The position numbers were made by a program, and so were the translations under genes. Under the pieces are notes generated by a model that was not told the origin of the DNA, ran no database searches, and was given only the letters and a program-made list of their open reading frames with translations. Source: Ruminococcus sp. (GTDB taxonomy: Bacteria; Bacillota; Clostridia; Oscillospirales; Acutalibacteraceae). From it: 64,000 nucleotides of DNA. Below, one piece after another: positions 1 to 9,230 of the stretch. Numbering within the stretch: the stretch's first letter is position 1; the number at the start of each line of letters is the position of its first letter. The stretch spans positions 131,163-195,162 of the forward strand of contig SFIQ01000001.1 in NCBI GenBank assembly GCA_004555265.1. Direction: 5' to 3'.

Positions 1-1093
1 CATAGTACCCGCCGCCCCAAATACGGAGCATATTCATATTGGAAAATTTGACTGCCTGCAAATCGTATTCCAAACGCTCGTCGGTGTAGCGGTTCATAAA
101 GCTGTCGGCAGGAATCCAGTTGGCGCCCTTAATAAACAACGGCACGCCGTTCATTTTAAACTGAAAATTTTCTCCATATTCGTCTCGTTCGCGGTTGAGT
201 TCAATCGTTCGCAAGCCGATTTTCTTTTCGACCTTATCGAAAACCGTGCCGTTTTCATCCGAGATTTCAACCGAAACCGTATACAACGGCTGGGTTTCTG
301 CATCGGACAAATCCCGCGTCCACCACAACTGCGGATTTTCAATCACGATCGTATTTTCAGCAGAATCGCCCTGTTTTAAAGGATTGGTTTCCTCAAAAAG
401 CACTTGATTCTCCGGGGAAAGCACGCGTACACAGCAATACAAGTCGGTCTTTTCCGAAAAGCAATCCAACACAGTATGTAAATCCAGCCGCACAGAATTG
501 TCGCTATGGGTTTGTTCAATGCAAACATCGGAAATTTTCGCCCGATTGTATCCGACCACGGCAATATCGCCCGAAATCCCGCTCGGCGGCAAAACCGGAC
601 CCCAATCCCAGCCGAAATGACATTGCGGCTTACGAATATGCGGAATGCCGTCTTGCCCATTGCTGTTGCGCGGACATTTTTCAACCGCCTGTTTTTCTTT
701 CACATAATTTACAGGCGAATGAAACAAAATGCGTATGGTATTGTGTTCTTGCAAATACGGTTTTACGGAAAAAGCATATTTCAAATGTGCATTTTCGCCG
801 TGGCCGATGCATTGCTCGTTCAAATACACATCACAAATCGTGTCTAAACAGCGGCACTCTAAATCAATTCGGTCACAAGAAAGCAGTTCGGCTGAACAGT
901 CGAACGCCTTTTTGTATTCCCAATCCGTGCAAGCAACCCAGTATACATCTTTTTCATTTGTGCCGACAAACGGGTCAGGGATTCTTGCTAATCGTAACAA
1001 ATCCAAATAGTTGCATCCGGGGACTACGCCGTTTTGCCACGCCCCTTTTTCTGCTTCACGAAACAGCCAATCACCGTTTAAACTTATTCTCAT
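1..1093 (-). CDS. Beta-mannosidase, GH2 family (N-terminal part, cut by window edge)
   Basis: The reading frame opens with ATG at 1093 behind a GGGAG ribosome site and stays open to the left edge (364 codons visible). It begins like a GH2 sugar-binding jelly-roll (ISLNGDWLFRE). It carries VYW near residue 50, the family-typical HFGWDWGP near residues 155-163, and GANWIPADSF followed by NMNMLRIWGGG near residues 320-360, which marks the start of the TIM barrel. The catalytic glutamates lie outside the window. The family removes terminal beta-1,4-mannose from oligosaccharides. There is no signal peptide, so it is probably cytoplasmic. It is the last visible gene of the leftward glycosyltransferase cluster, 21 bp after a GT2 gene. 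Why a hydrolase follows polymer genes is unclear. Confidence 0.88.
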   Translation of the reverse strand, partial: MRISLNGDWLFREAEKGAWQNGVVPGCNYLDLLRLARIPDPFVGTNEKDVYWVACTDWEYKKAFDCSAELLSCDRIDLECRCLDTICDVYLNEQCIGHGENAHLKYAFSVKPYLQEHNTIRILFHSPVNYVKEKQAVEKCPRNSNGQDGIPHIRKPQCHFGWDWGPVLPPSGISGDIAVVGYNRAKISDVCIEQTHSDNSVRLDLHTVLDCFSEKTDLYCCVRVLSPENQVLFEETNPLKQGDSAENTIVIENPQLWWTRDLSDAETQPLYTVSVEISDENGTVFDKVEKKIGLRTIELNRERDEYGENFQFKMNGVPLFIKGANWIPADSFMNRYTDERLEYDLQAVKFSNMNMLRIWGGGYY

Positions 1094-1114
1094 TTTTCTC
1101 CCTCGATAATACGA

Positions 1115-2116
1115 TTAACCGTTTGCCTTTTGGCTCAAGTACTGAATCAATTTATAAAATCTAAAATTCGTTTTGCGCAAAAGCATCAGTTTTTTGCTGA
1201 GTACAGCAGATTGCGCATAAACCTCCGGATTTAATTCACGCACTTTTGCATCAAACGCCTTAAACTCGGCAATCCTTTTCTTATCATTCCAAGGAAAACT
1301 TGAATAAATGGTGCTTTGAGAACAAATCAACTGCGCGGCACGAAAATTGATATAAGCGACACTTGTCGGGTCGGCATCACTTTGCTTTTGATAATTCGCC
1401 GCAAATTCCAACACATGATAGCACACGCGCAAATGATCCTCAATATGCTTTTGGTAGCCGGACACGCTGACGCTTTGTGTACTTTGCGCTAAGCGGTACA
1501 TATACACAAAGCAGTCAAAATAGGTTATCGTAGATACATACGGTACAGGGAACAAAATATATTCCACATCTACATAAAAGCATTTTTCGTCCATACGGAT
1601 TTTGTTTTCTTTTAAAATCGCTGTTTTAATAACGAGTGCATGCATAGGTAACTGCGTTTTTTTGGCGACCGCAGAAAAGTCCAATTCCGTATTCGCTTGA
1701 ATATCGGAATAAACGATCGGTTTTGTCTCTTTGGTATCCTCATAGTATTCATAAAAATTGGTAAATACATAATCGGAATTGCAAGATTTTAATGCGCGAA
1801 CCAGTTCAGCAAAGCCTTCGGTATTTACCCAATCATCACCGTCAACCACTTTAAAAAACTTTCCGGTTGCTTCAGAAATACCGGTGTTAATGGTCGAACC
1901 GTGCCCGCCGTTTTCTTTGGAAACCAACCGAAAAGTCTGCGGATAACGGTTGACATACTCCGCGGCAATTTGCGGCGTAGAATCTTTTGAACCATCATCC
2001 ACCACCAAAACCTCAATATCCTCTAAAACAGAATCATCCAAAAAAGAGGTTAAAGTGTCGGATAAATACTTCTCCACATTGTATGCCGGAATGACAACAG
2101 TCAAAATTTTTTCCAT
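1115..2116 (-). CDS. Family 2 glycosyltransferase
   Basis: 333 residues. The GT-A fold is recognisable from VIPAYNVEKYL at the N-terminus, VVDDGSKDST near residue 38, and VVDGDDW near residue 92, which replaces the commoner DSDD as the metal/nucleotide-binding DxD-like motif. A helical C-terminal half of about 200 residues has no transmembrane segment. ATG follows AGGTG with good spacing. The gene sits 12 bp after the next GT2 gene in a run of co-directional glycosyltransferases, so it most likely adds one sugar to a cell-surface polysaccharide repeat on the cytoplasmic side. Donor and acceptor cannot be told from the sequence. Confidence 0.9.
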   Translation of the reverse strand: MEKILTVVIPAYNVEKYLSDTLTSFLDDSVLEDIEVLVVDDGSKDSTPQIAAEYVNRYPQTFRLVSKENGGHGSTINTGISEATGKFFKVVDGDDWVNTEGFAELVRALKSCNSDYVFTNFYEYYEDTKETKPIVYSDIQANTELDFSAVAKKTQLPMHALVIKTAILKENKIRMDEKCFYVDVEYILFPVPYVSTITYFDCFVYMYRLAQSTQSVSVSGYQKHIEDHLRVCYHVLEFAANYQKQSDADPTSVAYINFRAAQLICSQSTIYSSFPWNDKKRIAEFKAFDAKVRELNPEVYAQSAVLSKKLMLLRKTNFRFYKLIQYLSQKANG

Positions 2117-2128
2117 ACAAACACCTCG

Positions 2129-3127
2129 TTATTTAAGAATACGGTTGATATGAACAAAACATTTCAGCAGAAAATAGTTTTCTGAATACAATAAAGAAAA
2201 TATCAACTTTTCCCGCTTGGACAACATGTCAAAATACGGATTCGTTTTAATATCATCCTTTGCAAGTTTCTGCAACAGATTTTTACGAAGCTCCATCAGA
2301 AACGGTTTTGTTTTTCCTTGAAAATTCATAATTTCTCTGCATGGCAAAAAATAACCGTGATAAATATACAACCAAAGCAGTTCTTGTTTGTATTGTTCAT
2401 ACAAACCGACTTCGCGAAAATAATCGGTTATGGAATCAACCGCCTCCACTCGCTGCGCAACCGTTTTTTGGGGATTACCGTTATGCATAATGGAGTTTTC
2501 ACGCAGCAAATATTTATACGGGAAATACTGACCGATACAGTAAATCGAATTTGCCTTCGAATATAACTTCGGAATCGTTCGCAAATCTTCATACCAAGCT
2601 CTCGGCGGAAAGGTAATTCCGTCAAATAATGCTTTTTTATACAGTTTATTCCAAGCACCGGGAGTGACCAGCAAAAGCTCCGGCGTATTTTTTAAAGAAC
2701 AGCCTTTTTTGTCTGCCAAAGAAGCAGGAAAATCATATGCAAAATCTACACGCCCGTCTTCATATACACGCTGAAAGCCGAACATCACAATATCCGCACG
2801 GTTTTCAAAAGAAGCCGAATAGGCTTTTTCAACCAAATTCGACTCTATATAGTCATCCGAGTCAACAAAAAGCAAATATTCTGCCGTGGCTGCCCGAATC
2901 CCCGTATTCCTGGCAGCGCCCAACCCGCTGTTCTGTTGATGAATGACGCGAATTCGCGCATCTTTTTCTGCATAACGGTCACATATCGCACCGCAACCGT
3001 CTGTAGAGCCATCGTCTACCAAAATGATTTCTAACTCCGTCTCGGTTTGATTGCAGATAGAGTCAATACATTTCGGCAGGTAGTTTTCCACATTATATAC
3101 CGGCACGATAACACTAACTTTACACAT
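2129..3127 (-). CDS. Family 2 glycosyltransferase
   Basis: 332 residues with a textbook GT2 catalytic domain: VIVPVYNVENYL at the start, ILVDDGSTDG near residue 35, SGLGAARNTGI near 65-75 and the DxD-type LFVDSDDYIE near 85-95. The remainder resembles capsule/exopolysaccharide GT2 enzymes (WcaA/EpsH-like) with aromatic-rich helices. The start is supported by GAGAGGGA upstream of ATG. It lies between the polymerase gene and another GT2 gene with short gaps (12-15 bp), consistent with one transcript. Specificity is unknown. Confidence 0.92.
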   Translation of the reverse strand: MCKVSVIVPVYNVENYLPKCIDSICNQTETELEIILVDDGSTDGCGAICDRYAEKDARIRVIHQQNSGLGAARNTGIRAATAEYLLFVDSDDYIESNLVEKAYSASFENRADIVMFGFQRVYEDGRVDFAYDFPASLADKKGCSLKNTPELLLVTPGAWNKLYKKALFDGITFPPRAWYEDLRTIPKLYSKANSIYCIGQYFPYKYLLRENSIMHNGNPQKTVAQRVEAVDSITDYFREVGLYEQYKQELLWLYIYHGYFLPCREIMNFQGKTKPFLMELRKNLLQKLAKDDIKTNPYFDMLSKREKLIFSLLYSENYFLLKCFVHINRILK

Positions 3128-3142
3128 AGTTCCCTCTCAAAA

Positions 3143-4555
3143 TCAAGTTTTGTCTTTTTGTAAACTGTGCGTTAAATAACCCAAAGCTGACCAAAATAAG
3201 ACCGTTGCTGCCGAGTTCAAATAAAGAACATCCAAAACGAACATACAAGAGCACGCAAAAACGACCAAAACCGAAATAAGCGCGATCAAATAAACATTAG
3301 TACGGTTTTTCTCGATGAGAAGAAACCGCTTGATAATCAAAACCGCCACGGAAACAAAGAATGCCACAATCAGTAAAATACCGACAATACCCTGACTGAC
3401 CAACACATCAATAAACATATTATGTGTTGAATCAAAATCGCTTAAATCGTTATTGACAAGATATGTATTCGGCAACACATCTTTGGCATACGATGTAATA
3501 TTTCGTTGAGACACGCCGAAAATCGGTGAAGTTCTCCAAATCTCAATGCCGCTTTTCCACAAACTGAAGCGACGGTTGCTGACATCGGATTCCGTATCGG
3601 CTTCATCTCTACCGGTAATCAGTACCAAATTTGAATCGTCAATGGAGGCGTCGGGATCTTGCATTTTTGCTTCTATAACTTTTTCAAGTGTAAAGTTATA
3701 GCCTTTTTTTAACAGTTGAGAGCCAAAGTAAAACACGAACGAAAGAACAATCGCCATTATCAAACAAACCGTGTTTTTCAATATCGGCTTCAGCTTTTCT
3801 TTTTGAAAATCACGGGCGGATAAACACAGGAATAATGCACAAGCAACACCAATTAACGCGCAAACCATACCGGTTCTTGAATCGCTTAGCATAATATAGA
3901 AATAATCTAAGATAATATTGACAGCCAAAAGTGCTTTTAAACCGCGGTTACTTTTCGGCTTCAGCGCCGCCCATGCGCAAATTGAAAGAACAACCGATGC
4001 CACACATAATACCGAACCGTTATTCGGGTCGGAATATACGCCCCACAGTCTGCCCCAAACAAAACCGATAATCGTTTCGTTAAAACTGTATTGCCCAAAC
4101 ACGCCGTAATGTGCAAAAAACATACCGATGCTCACAATATTTGCAAGCAGTATGTAAACAGAAAAAACAACTGCTAAAATACAAAACTCACGCTGATATT
4201 CCTGAATATCACGCTTCTCGTCACACGCATACAGCAATCCGAACTGCAATGTTGTCCAAATAAAGGATTGCAAACTTTCCGTTAAACCGTATTTACGGTT
4301 TAAAAATGCGGAAAACAGAATACTGCCGCAAAATAAAACTAAAATCCAAAGTCCTTTGGTTCTAACAAAACGCTTAAAATGCACAGCGCGATATAAAAGC
4401 AGAACCGCACCGAATAAAACCAAAGCGTATGTGTAATACCGCAACACCGGGTTGCCGACCATTAAATTTGTAAAGGAAAGCAAAACCAATAAGATATACA
4501 AAACTTTAAAAGCGGTTTCCGCCTTTGGAATAATTGTTTCTAACCGTTTCAGCAT
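3143..4555 (-). CDS. O-antigen ligase/polymerase-like membrane protein (Wzy-type)
   Basis: 470 residues with about 10-12 hydrophobic segments and one large extracytoplasmic loop near residues 280-390. This layout, and the RxGM and TRDEADTES...SHNMFIDVLVSQGIVG-like features (SRTGMV near 230; DSTHNMFIDVLV near 385), match the O-antigen ligase/Wzy family (PF04932). The role inferred from the family is polymerisation, or transfer onto an acceptor, of lipid-linked oligosaccharide repeats at the outer face of the membrane. It sits in the middle of the glycosyltransferase cluster, as expected for a Wzy-dependent exopolysaccharide or teichuronic-type polymer. Family members are divergent, so polymerase and ligase cannot be told apart. 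Confidence 0.82.
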   Translation of the reverse strand: MLKRLETIIPKAETAFKVLYILLVLLSFTNLMVGNPVLRYYTYALVLFGAVLLLYRAVHFKRFVRTKGLWILVLFCGSILFSAFLNRKYGLTESLQSFIWTTLQFGLLYACDEKRDIQEYQREFCILAVVFSVYILLANIVSIGMFFAHYGVFGQYSFNETIIGFVWGRLWGVYSDPNNGSVLCVASVVLSICAWAALKPKSNRGLKALLAVNIILDYFYIMLSDSRTGMVCALIGVACALFLCLSARDFQKEKLKPILKNTVCLIMAIVLSFVFYFGSQLLKKGYNFTLEKVIEAKMQDPDASIDDSNLVLITGRDEADTESDVSNRRFSLWKSGIEIWRTSPIFGVSQRNITSYAKDVLPNTYLVNNDLSDFDSTHNMFIDVLVSQGIVGILLIVAFFVSVAVLIIKRFLLIEKNRTNVYLIALISVLVVFACSCMFVLDVLYLNSAATVLFWSALGYLTHSLQKDKT

Positions 4556-4575
4556 ATGAACAAGTACCTACCCTT

Positions 4576-5706
4576 TCACACAACGTTTTCACAAAAATAA
4601 TCGGTTACCTCTGCAACCGTGTCAAAAATATCATACCCCTTATTTTTTACACAATCCGCATATCGTGCACGTTCCAAATTTCGTGTCAAAAGTGTTTGAA
4701 TTTCCTTTGCCCAAGCGGCTGCGCTTTGTTCCAAAGACAAAAAAGAAACTATGTCTGTTATAGCGCACTCTTTCGGGATTGTATCCGAAAGCAAGCACGG
4801 TACGCCGGCAGCCTGTGCTTCCACTACAGTTAAAGGTAAACCCTCATACAAAGAAGGCATACAGAACAAATCCATACCCTGTAGCAAATCAGCAAAATCA
4901 GAACGAAATCCCAAAAAACGAACCTTTTGGCTGATGCCGAGCGCCTTTGCTTTTTCTTCCATAGCGGTTTGCAACTCACCCTCACCCGCCAACAGTAAAA
5001 TGCAATCGGGCAAGTCGCGACAAACTTCGCAAAAAATTTCCAAAAGAAAAGTATGATTTTTCGCTTCGCAGAATCTCCCCGCATGACCGAGGACCGGCTG
5101 CGACGCAAAAATACCTAAACTTTCGCGAATAGCCGCACGTTTTTCGGCGTTAAAACGAAACTGCGAAGTATCCGTCCCATTGCGCACGATATGAATGGGT
5201 TTGTCCGTGTTCTTAAACAACCATTTCCCTGCCGCCTGCGAACACGCAAAGCAAATATCCGTTGCACGCATAAGTTTTGGGTAATTGATTTTGTCCAAAA
5301 CGGAATGAATCGGGCGCACAAGCGGATTGCTTTCAAAAGCCGTGCCGTGACTGTGGCAAATGATTTTTGCGTTCGTGTATTTCTTCGCAAGTGTTACCGG
5401 CAAGCAGTTACTCGCCGAAGATAAATGATACCAAATAAAATCATACTCTTCTGCATGTGCTTTATAAAATTCTGTTAATTCGGTGTAGTTTTTAATCGGA
5501 TTCACACCGCGTCTTGTGATATGATACACCGGAATCCCGAACGACTGAATTTCTGACTCATACACGCATTTCGGGCAAAAAGTCAATAAAGAAAATTGAA
5601 CCTTTTCCCGATCGGTATTGCGAAAAAAATGCATAAGAAGCGATTCAATACCGCCCTTTTGCGGAGACATACCGATAACCAAAACACGGACCGAGTTGTT
5701 TTGCAT
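4576..5706 (-). CDS. Family 4 glycosyltransferase (GT-B fold)
   Basis: 376 residues from the second ATG, which is better spaced from AAAGGTG than the ATG two codons upstream. The N-terminal domain has IGMSPQKGGIESLLMHF, typical of glycogen-synthase-like GT4 enzymes. The C-terminal domain has LGHAGRFCEAKNH near 205, LLLAGEGEL near 240 and the E-x7-E donor-binding motif in MPSLYEGLPLTVVEAQAAG near 285-300. Such enzymes are retaining transferases that use nucleotide sugars. Its position between a GT2 and the Wzy-like gene makes it one of the repeat-unit assembly enzymes. Confidence 0.9.
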   Translation of the reverse strand: MQNNSVRVLVIGMSPQKGGIESLLMHFFRNTDREKVQFSLLTFCPKCVYESEIQSFGIPVYHITRRGVNPIKNYTELTEFYKAHAEEYDFIWYHLSSASNCLPVTLAKKYTNAKIICHSHGTAFESNPLVRPIHSVLDKINYPKLMRATDICFACSQAAGKWLFKNTDKPIHIVRNGTDTSQFRFNAEKRAAIRESLGIFASQPVLGHAGRFCEAKNHTFLLEIFCEVCRDLPDCILLLAGEGELQTAMEEKAKALGISQKVRFLGFRSDFADLLQGMDLFCMPSLYEGLPLTVVEAQAAGVPCLLSDTIPKECAITDIVSFLSLEQSAAAWAKEIQTLLTRNLERARYADCVKNKGYDIFDTVAEVTDYFCENVV

Positions 5707-5723
5707 AAGCATTCACCTTTAAC

Positions 5724-6788
5724 TTATTTCATTTTATCAAACAATGCCGGCATTGTGGTTTTTACGAAATATATGAACCGCGCAACTGCGCAACACATAA
5801 AACTGCATTTGTTCTTGAAGAAAATATTCAAAATCCCCTGTAACGAAGCACCCACCGACAAATAATCGCGAAGAGAAAGATATAATTCACCGCTGAAAAC
5901 AGTTTTAAGCCAAGTGATTCTCTGTTTTACGCACATGTGTGCCTGCGGATTGCAGTTTCGCTCCAATGCTGAAAATGTGTAACGAGAAAACAACTGCGCC
6001 AACATTGTTTTTGCTGAATCGTCATACTGTTCCCAACGCATTTGTTGTTCTTGCAACAGTCGTATTTTTTTCATATGCAACGCATAATAGTCCGGCACAA
6101 ATTTGGCTGTTCTGCTGTGCGTATCCAAAACACGGCGATAGCGATAATACGGCTTATCTAACACAACCAAACTGCTTATGTTTTGAAAATATGCTACATT
6201 GAAGAATAAGTCCTCTAAAAGTGCCGCTTCTTCGTAACGAAGTTGGATTTCCCGCAAATACGATAATTTGTAAAACTTATTACAAGCATAACCGTATAAA
6301 GTACTTTTTTCCAAATCCAAAATATACGCGCGCAGATCAGCGGCGTTTTGGAAAGAATGCGAATCGGTTACAACCGGTTTTTCAGAAAGAAGAACACCGT
6401 TTGAATCATACAAATCCTCTTGCATTCCGAAAACAACAACCTGCGCGGCATTTTCTTGTAAAGCCGAATACACATCAGCCAGCAGCGTTTCCGCAACCGT
6501 ATCATCAGAGTCCATAAACATCAAATACTCCCCTGAGGCGGCATCTGCACCGATATTTCGTGCATTGCTCACGCCCCCGTTCATCGGAAGCATCATCAAA
6601 TGAACACGCGCATCTTTGTTCGCAAGCGCTTCACACAGTTGCGCGGAAGAATCCGTTGAGCAATCGTCAATCAGCAAAAGTTCGAAATTCTCATATGTCT
6701 GATTTAAAACACTTTGCACTGCTTGCGTCAAATATTTCTCAACATTATACACCGGCATTACTATGCTAAAAAATGGATTTTCCTGCAT
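5724..6788 (-). CDS. Family 2 glycosyltransferase
   Basis: 354 residues. Motifs in order are IVMPVYNVEKYL (near 10), LLIDDCSTDSS (near 38), GGVSNARNIGAD (near 70) and FMDSDDTV (near 92). The C-terminal part is helical, with a hydrophobic tail near 325-345 that could associate with the membrane. ATG follows GAGGT. It is co-directional with its neighbours, with gaps of 11-17 bp. The function inferred from family and context is sugar addition to a lipid-linked surface polysaccharide intermediate. Confidence 0.9.
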   Translation of the reverse strand: MQENPFFSIVMPVYNVEKYLTQAVQSVLNQTYENFELLLIDDCSTDSSAQLCEALANKDARVHLMMLPMNGGVSNARNIGADAASGEYLMFMDSDDTVAETLLADVYSALQENAAQVVVFGMQEDLYDSNGVLLSEKPVVTDSHSFQNAADLRAYILDLEKSTLYGYACNKFYKLSYLREIQLRYEEAALLEDLFFNVAYFQNISSLVVLDKPYYRYRRVLDTHSRTAKFVPDYYALHMKKIRLLQEQQMRWEQYDDSAKTMLAQLFSRYTFSALERNCNPQAHMCVKQRITWLKTVFSGELYLSLRDYLSVGASLQGILNIFFKNKCSFMCCAVARFIYFVKTTMPALFDKMK

Positions 6789-6800
6789 ATTTTACCTCAA

Positions 6801-7859
6801 TTACCGTTTCGCCTTTAACGAAGCAAACAGTTTCACATTGCCGGATTTCACCTTGGAAATGACGCGCCCCTCTAAATAAGTCAAACCGGCGCTTTGCATT
6901 TTGATCGGCACCAGCATCAACTTCATATAGGACGACTGTGCGTGCATAACCGGCAACAACGCCTTCACCTTTTCATTAGAAATAATTTTGCGAATTTCGG
7001 CCTTTTTCTCTTTCGCGGACAAGGTGCAACTTTTATTCGTCACATTCTCCACACAGCCGATCACGCGCTCAATATAACGGCGTGCCAAGAACTCTCGGCT
7101 GTTTTCGTCATCAACACCCCAGTGCTGATATAAATCGACCATCCAGCCGTGCTCTTCTTCGCGCTTTTCATACATATCACTTCTGTATTTTGTCGTTTCG
7201 GACTCCGCGCGTTTGCGTATGAAATGATAATACTTTCCGGGAATCACCACAACCCGTTCAACATCACGCAATACGCTTAAATTGAACGGAAAATCATCCC
7301 AAAATGTATTCGGAAAATACAGTTTGTTTTCGCGGATATAATCGCCCGAATACAGTTTATTCCACGGTGTATATAAAAGGTTTTGATCGAACAGCCGATA
7401 TGCGTCCTCGCGGAATTCACGCTGTGAAGCATACACTTTGCCATCCACACCCTGCTCCTGTGTATATTTTTCCGTGTCGGAATAATAGGTGTCAATATAA
7501 TAACCGGAAACGACCAACTGCGCATTATGCTCTTCTGCCGCCGCGACCATATCGGCAAGCATCGTCGGCTCGGCGAAATCATCGGAATCCATAAAATAAA
7601 AATATTTCCCGTTTGCTTGGTCGATCGCAACATTGCGTGCACTCGGCGCACCGCCGTTTTCTTTGTGAATGACATGAATACGACTGTCTTTCTCGGCATA
7701 TGCGTCGCAAATTACGCCGCTTCTGTCTTTCGTGCCGTCATCCACAGCAAACATTTCCCAATCGGTGAAGGTTTGATTTTGTATACTCTCAATCGCGGCG
7801 CCGACATAGTCCTCGACCCCGTACACAGGCATAATCACACTGACAGTTACAGGTTTCAA
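6801..7859 (-). CDS. Family 2 glycosyltransferase
   Basis: 352 residues from a TTG at 7859, chosen because AAGGAG lies 9 bases upstream; an in-frame TTG at 7901 has only a weak site. Motifs: VIMPVYGVEDYVG, FAVDDGTKDRS, GGAPSARNVAID and FMDSDDFAEP. It resembles GT2 enzymes of capsule and rhamnose-glucose polysaccharide pathways. It is the first transferase after glf in transcription order. A galactofuranosyl role is possible because of the neighbouring mutase, but nothing in the sequence proves it. Confidence 0.88.
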   Translation of the reverse strand: MKPVTVSVIMPVYGVEDYVGAAIESIQNQTFTDWEMFAVDDGTKDRSGVICDAYAEKDSRIHVIHKENGGAPSARNVAIDQANGKYFYFMDSDDFAEPTMLADMVAAAEEHNAQLVVSGYYIDTYYSDTEKYTQEQGVDGKVYASQREFREDAYRLFDQNLLYTPWNKLYSGDYIRENKLYFPNTFWDDFPFNLSVLRDVERVVVIPGKYYHFIRKRAESETTKYRSDMYEKREEEHGWMVDLYQHWGVDDENSREFLARRYIERVIGCVENVTNKSCTLSAKEKKAEIRKIISNEKVKALLPVMHAQSSYMKLMLVPIKMQSAGLTYLEGRVISKVKSGNVKLFASLKAKR

Positions 7860-7966
7860 AAACAGACACTCCTTTTTGTTGTGTTTCCAAAACTGCCGCA
7901 AAACCTTTTTACAGCAAAAATCAAGTTATTATAGCATTATACGACCGGATTTTCAACCCTTCGATT

Positions 7967-9064
7967 TTACAGCACACGGTCACAAAGCGCAAGTGCCGCT
8001 TCCACGCATTTATCCATATCATAGTACTTATACTGCGCCAATCTGCCGCCGAATAAAATCTTGGTTTCGTTTGCCGCTAAATCCGCATACTTTTGATATA
8101 ATTCTGTATTTTTCGCGTCGTTAATCGGATAGTACGGCTCCATACCCGCTACCCAATCCGCAGGATATTCTTTGGTGATAATGGTTTTTTCCTGCGTACC
8201 GAAGGCAAAATGCTTATGCTCAATAACGCGGGTATACGGTATTTCACGCTCGGTGTAATTCACAACGGCAACGCCCTGATAATTCTGCATATCCAAAGTT
8301 TCATTTTCAAACCGCAGGCTTCTGTACCCAAGCTCACCGTAACAATAGTCATAAAAAGCGTCAATCATACCGGTATATAAGCATGTATCTGCCATGGCAA
8401 GATATTTTTCTTTGTCTGAGAAGAAATCGGTATTCAGTAAAACGTCACAGCCGTCAATCAGCTTTTCTACCAAAGCCGTATATCCTTCAACCGGAATACC
8501 CTGGTAACGGTCATTAAAATAATTATTATTATAGGTATAGCGCACAGGCAAGCGTTTGATAATAAACGCAGGCAAATCCTTACAGTCGCGTCCCCATTGC
8601 TTTTCGGTATACCCCTTAATCAGCTTTGTGTAGACCTCTCTGCCGACAAGACTGATGGCCTGTTCTTCCAAATTCTGCGGCTCGCCTTTGATTTCGCCGC
8701 GCTGTGCTTCAATAATCTCTTGCGCTTGTTGCGGCGTGGAAATTTGAAACATTTTGCTGAATGTGTTCATATTAAACGGCAAATTGTAAATCTCGCCTTT
8801 ATAATTTGCGATCGGCGCATTGATGAAATTATTGAATTCCACAAACTGATTGACATACTCCCACACGCGCTTGTTGCTTGTATGGAATATATGCGCGCCG
8901 TATTTATGCACCAAAATATCCTCTTGCAATTCGCAGTAGATATTGCCGCCGATATGATTTCTTTTTTCGATAAACAGCACACTTTTGCCTTTTTTTTGCG
9001 CCTCATGGGCAAATACAGCGCCGAACAAACCACAGCCGACAATTAAATAATCATACTGTTTCAT
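7967..9064 (-). CDS. glf: UDP-galactopyranose mutase
   Basis: 365 residues, the usual length. The N-terminal FAD-binding Rossmann motif GCGLFG is followed by the acidic end of beta-2 (FIEKRNHIGGN). Conserved family segments include KYGAHIFHTS near 55, YTEKQWG near 155, RLPVRYTYNNNYFND near 170-185 and a C-terminal LFGGRLAQYKYYDMD. The enzyme converts UDP-Galp to UDP-Galf, so the cluster probably makes a galactofuranose-containing surface polymer. AAGGAG precedes ATG. It is the first gene of the leftward cluster and faces the divergent thrE-like genes. Confidence 0.97.
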   Translation of the reverse strand: MKQYDYLIVGCGLFGAVFAHEAQKKGKSVLFIEKRNHIGGNIYCELQEDILVHKYGAHIFHTSNKRVWEYVNQFVEFNNFINAPIANYKGEIYNLPFNMNTFSKMFQISTPQQAQEIIEAQRGEIKGEPQNLEEQAISLVGREVYTKLIKGYTEKQWGRDCKDLPAFIIKRLPVRYTYNNNYFNDRYQGIPVEGYTALVEKLIDGCDVLLNTDFFSDKEKYLAMADTCLYTGMIDAFYDYCYGELGYRSLRFENETLDMQNYQGVAVVNYTEREIPYTRVIEHKHFAFGTQEKTIITKEYPADWVAGMEPYYPINDAKNTELYQKYADLAANETKILFGGRLAQYKYYDMDKCVEAALALCDRVL

Positions 9065-9099
9065 AGTTTTCTCCTTTGCTATTACAAATGATTTTATTT

Positions 9100-9105
9100 A
9101 TTATA
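9100..9105 (-). promoter_or_regulatory. Putative -10 element for glf cluster
   Basis: A TATAAT hexamer on the minus strand lies about 35 bases upstream of the glf start, in the divergent intergenic region. No good -35 is visible at 16-18 bases. It is the most likely transcription start for the polysaccharide operon. Confidence 0.4.
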
Positions 9106-9230
9106 ACATTGTTTTCACAAAATGAAAAGTGCTTCGTACAAAAACATTAAATTTAATAAATTCTGCAAAAAGGAATGGATATTCCGAACAATTTATGGTA
9201 GTATTATGTTTTGCAGGAGGTGTGTTTGAA

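Noticed and set aside
195..1164. Several plus-strand frames opposite the beta-mannosidase
   Set aside because: Overlapping frames with biased composition, no ribosome sites and no recognisable domains, opposite a clear gene.
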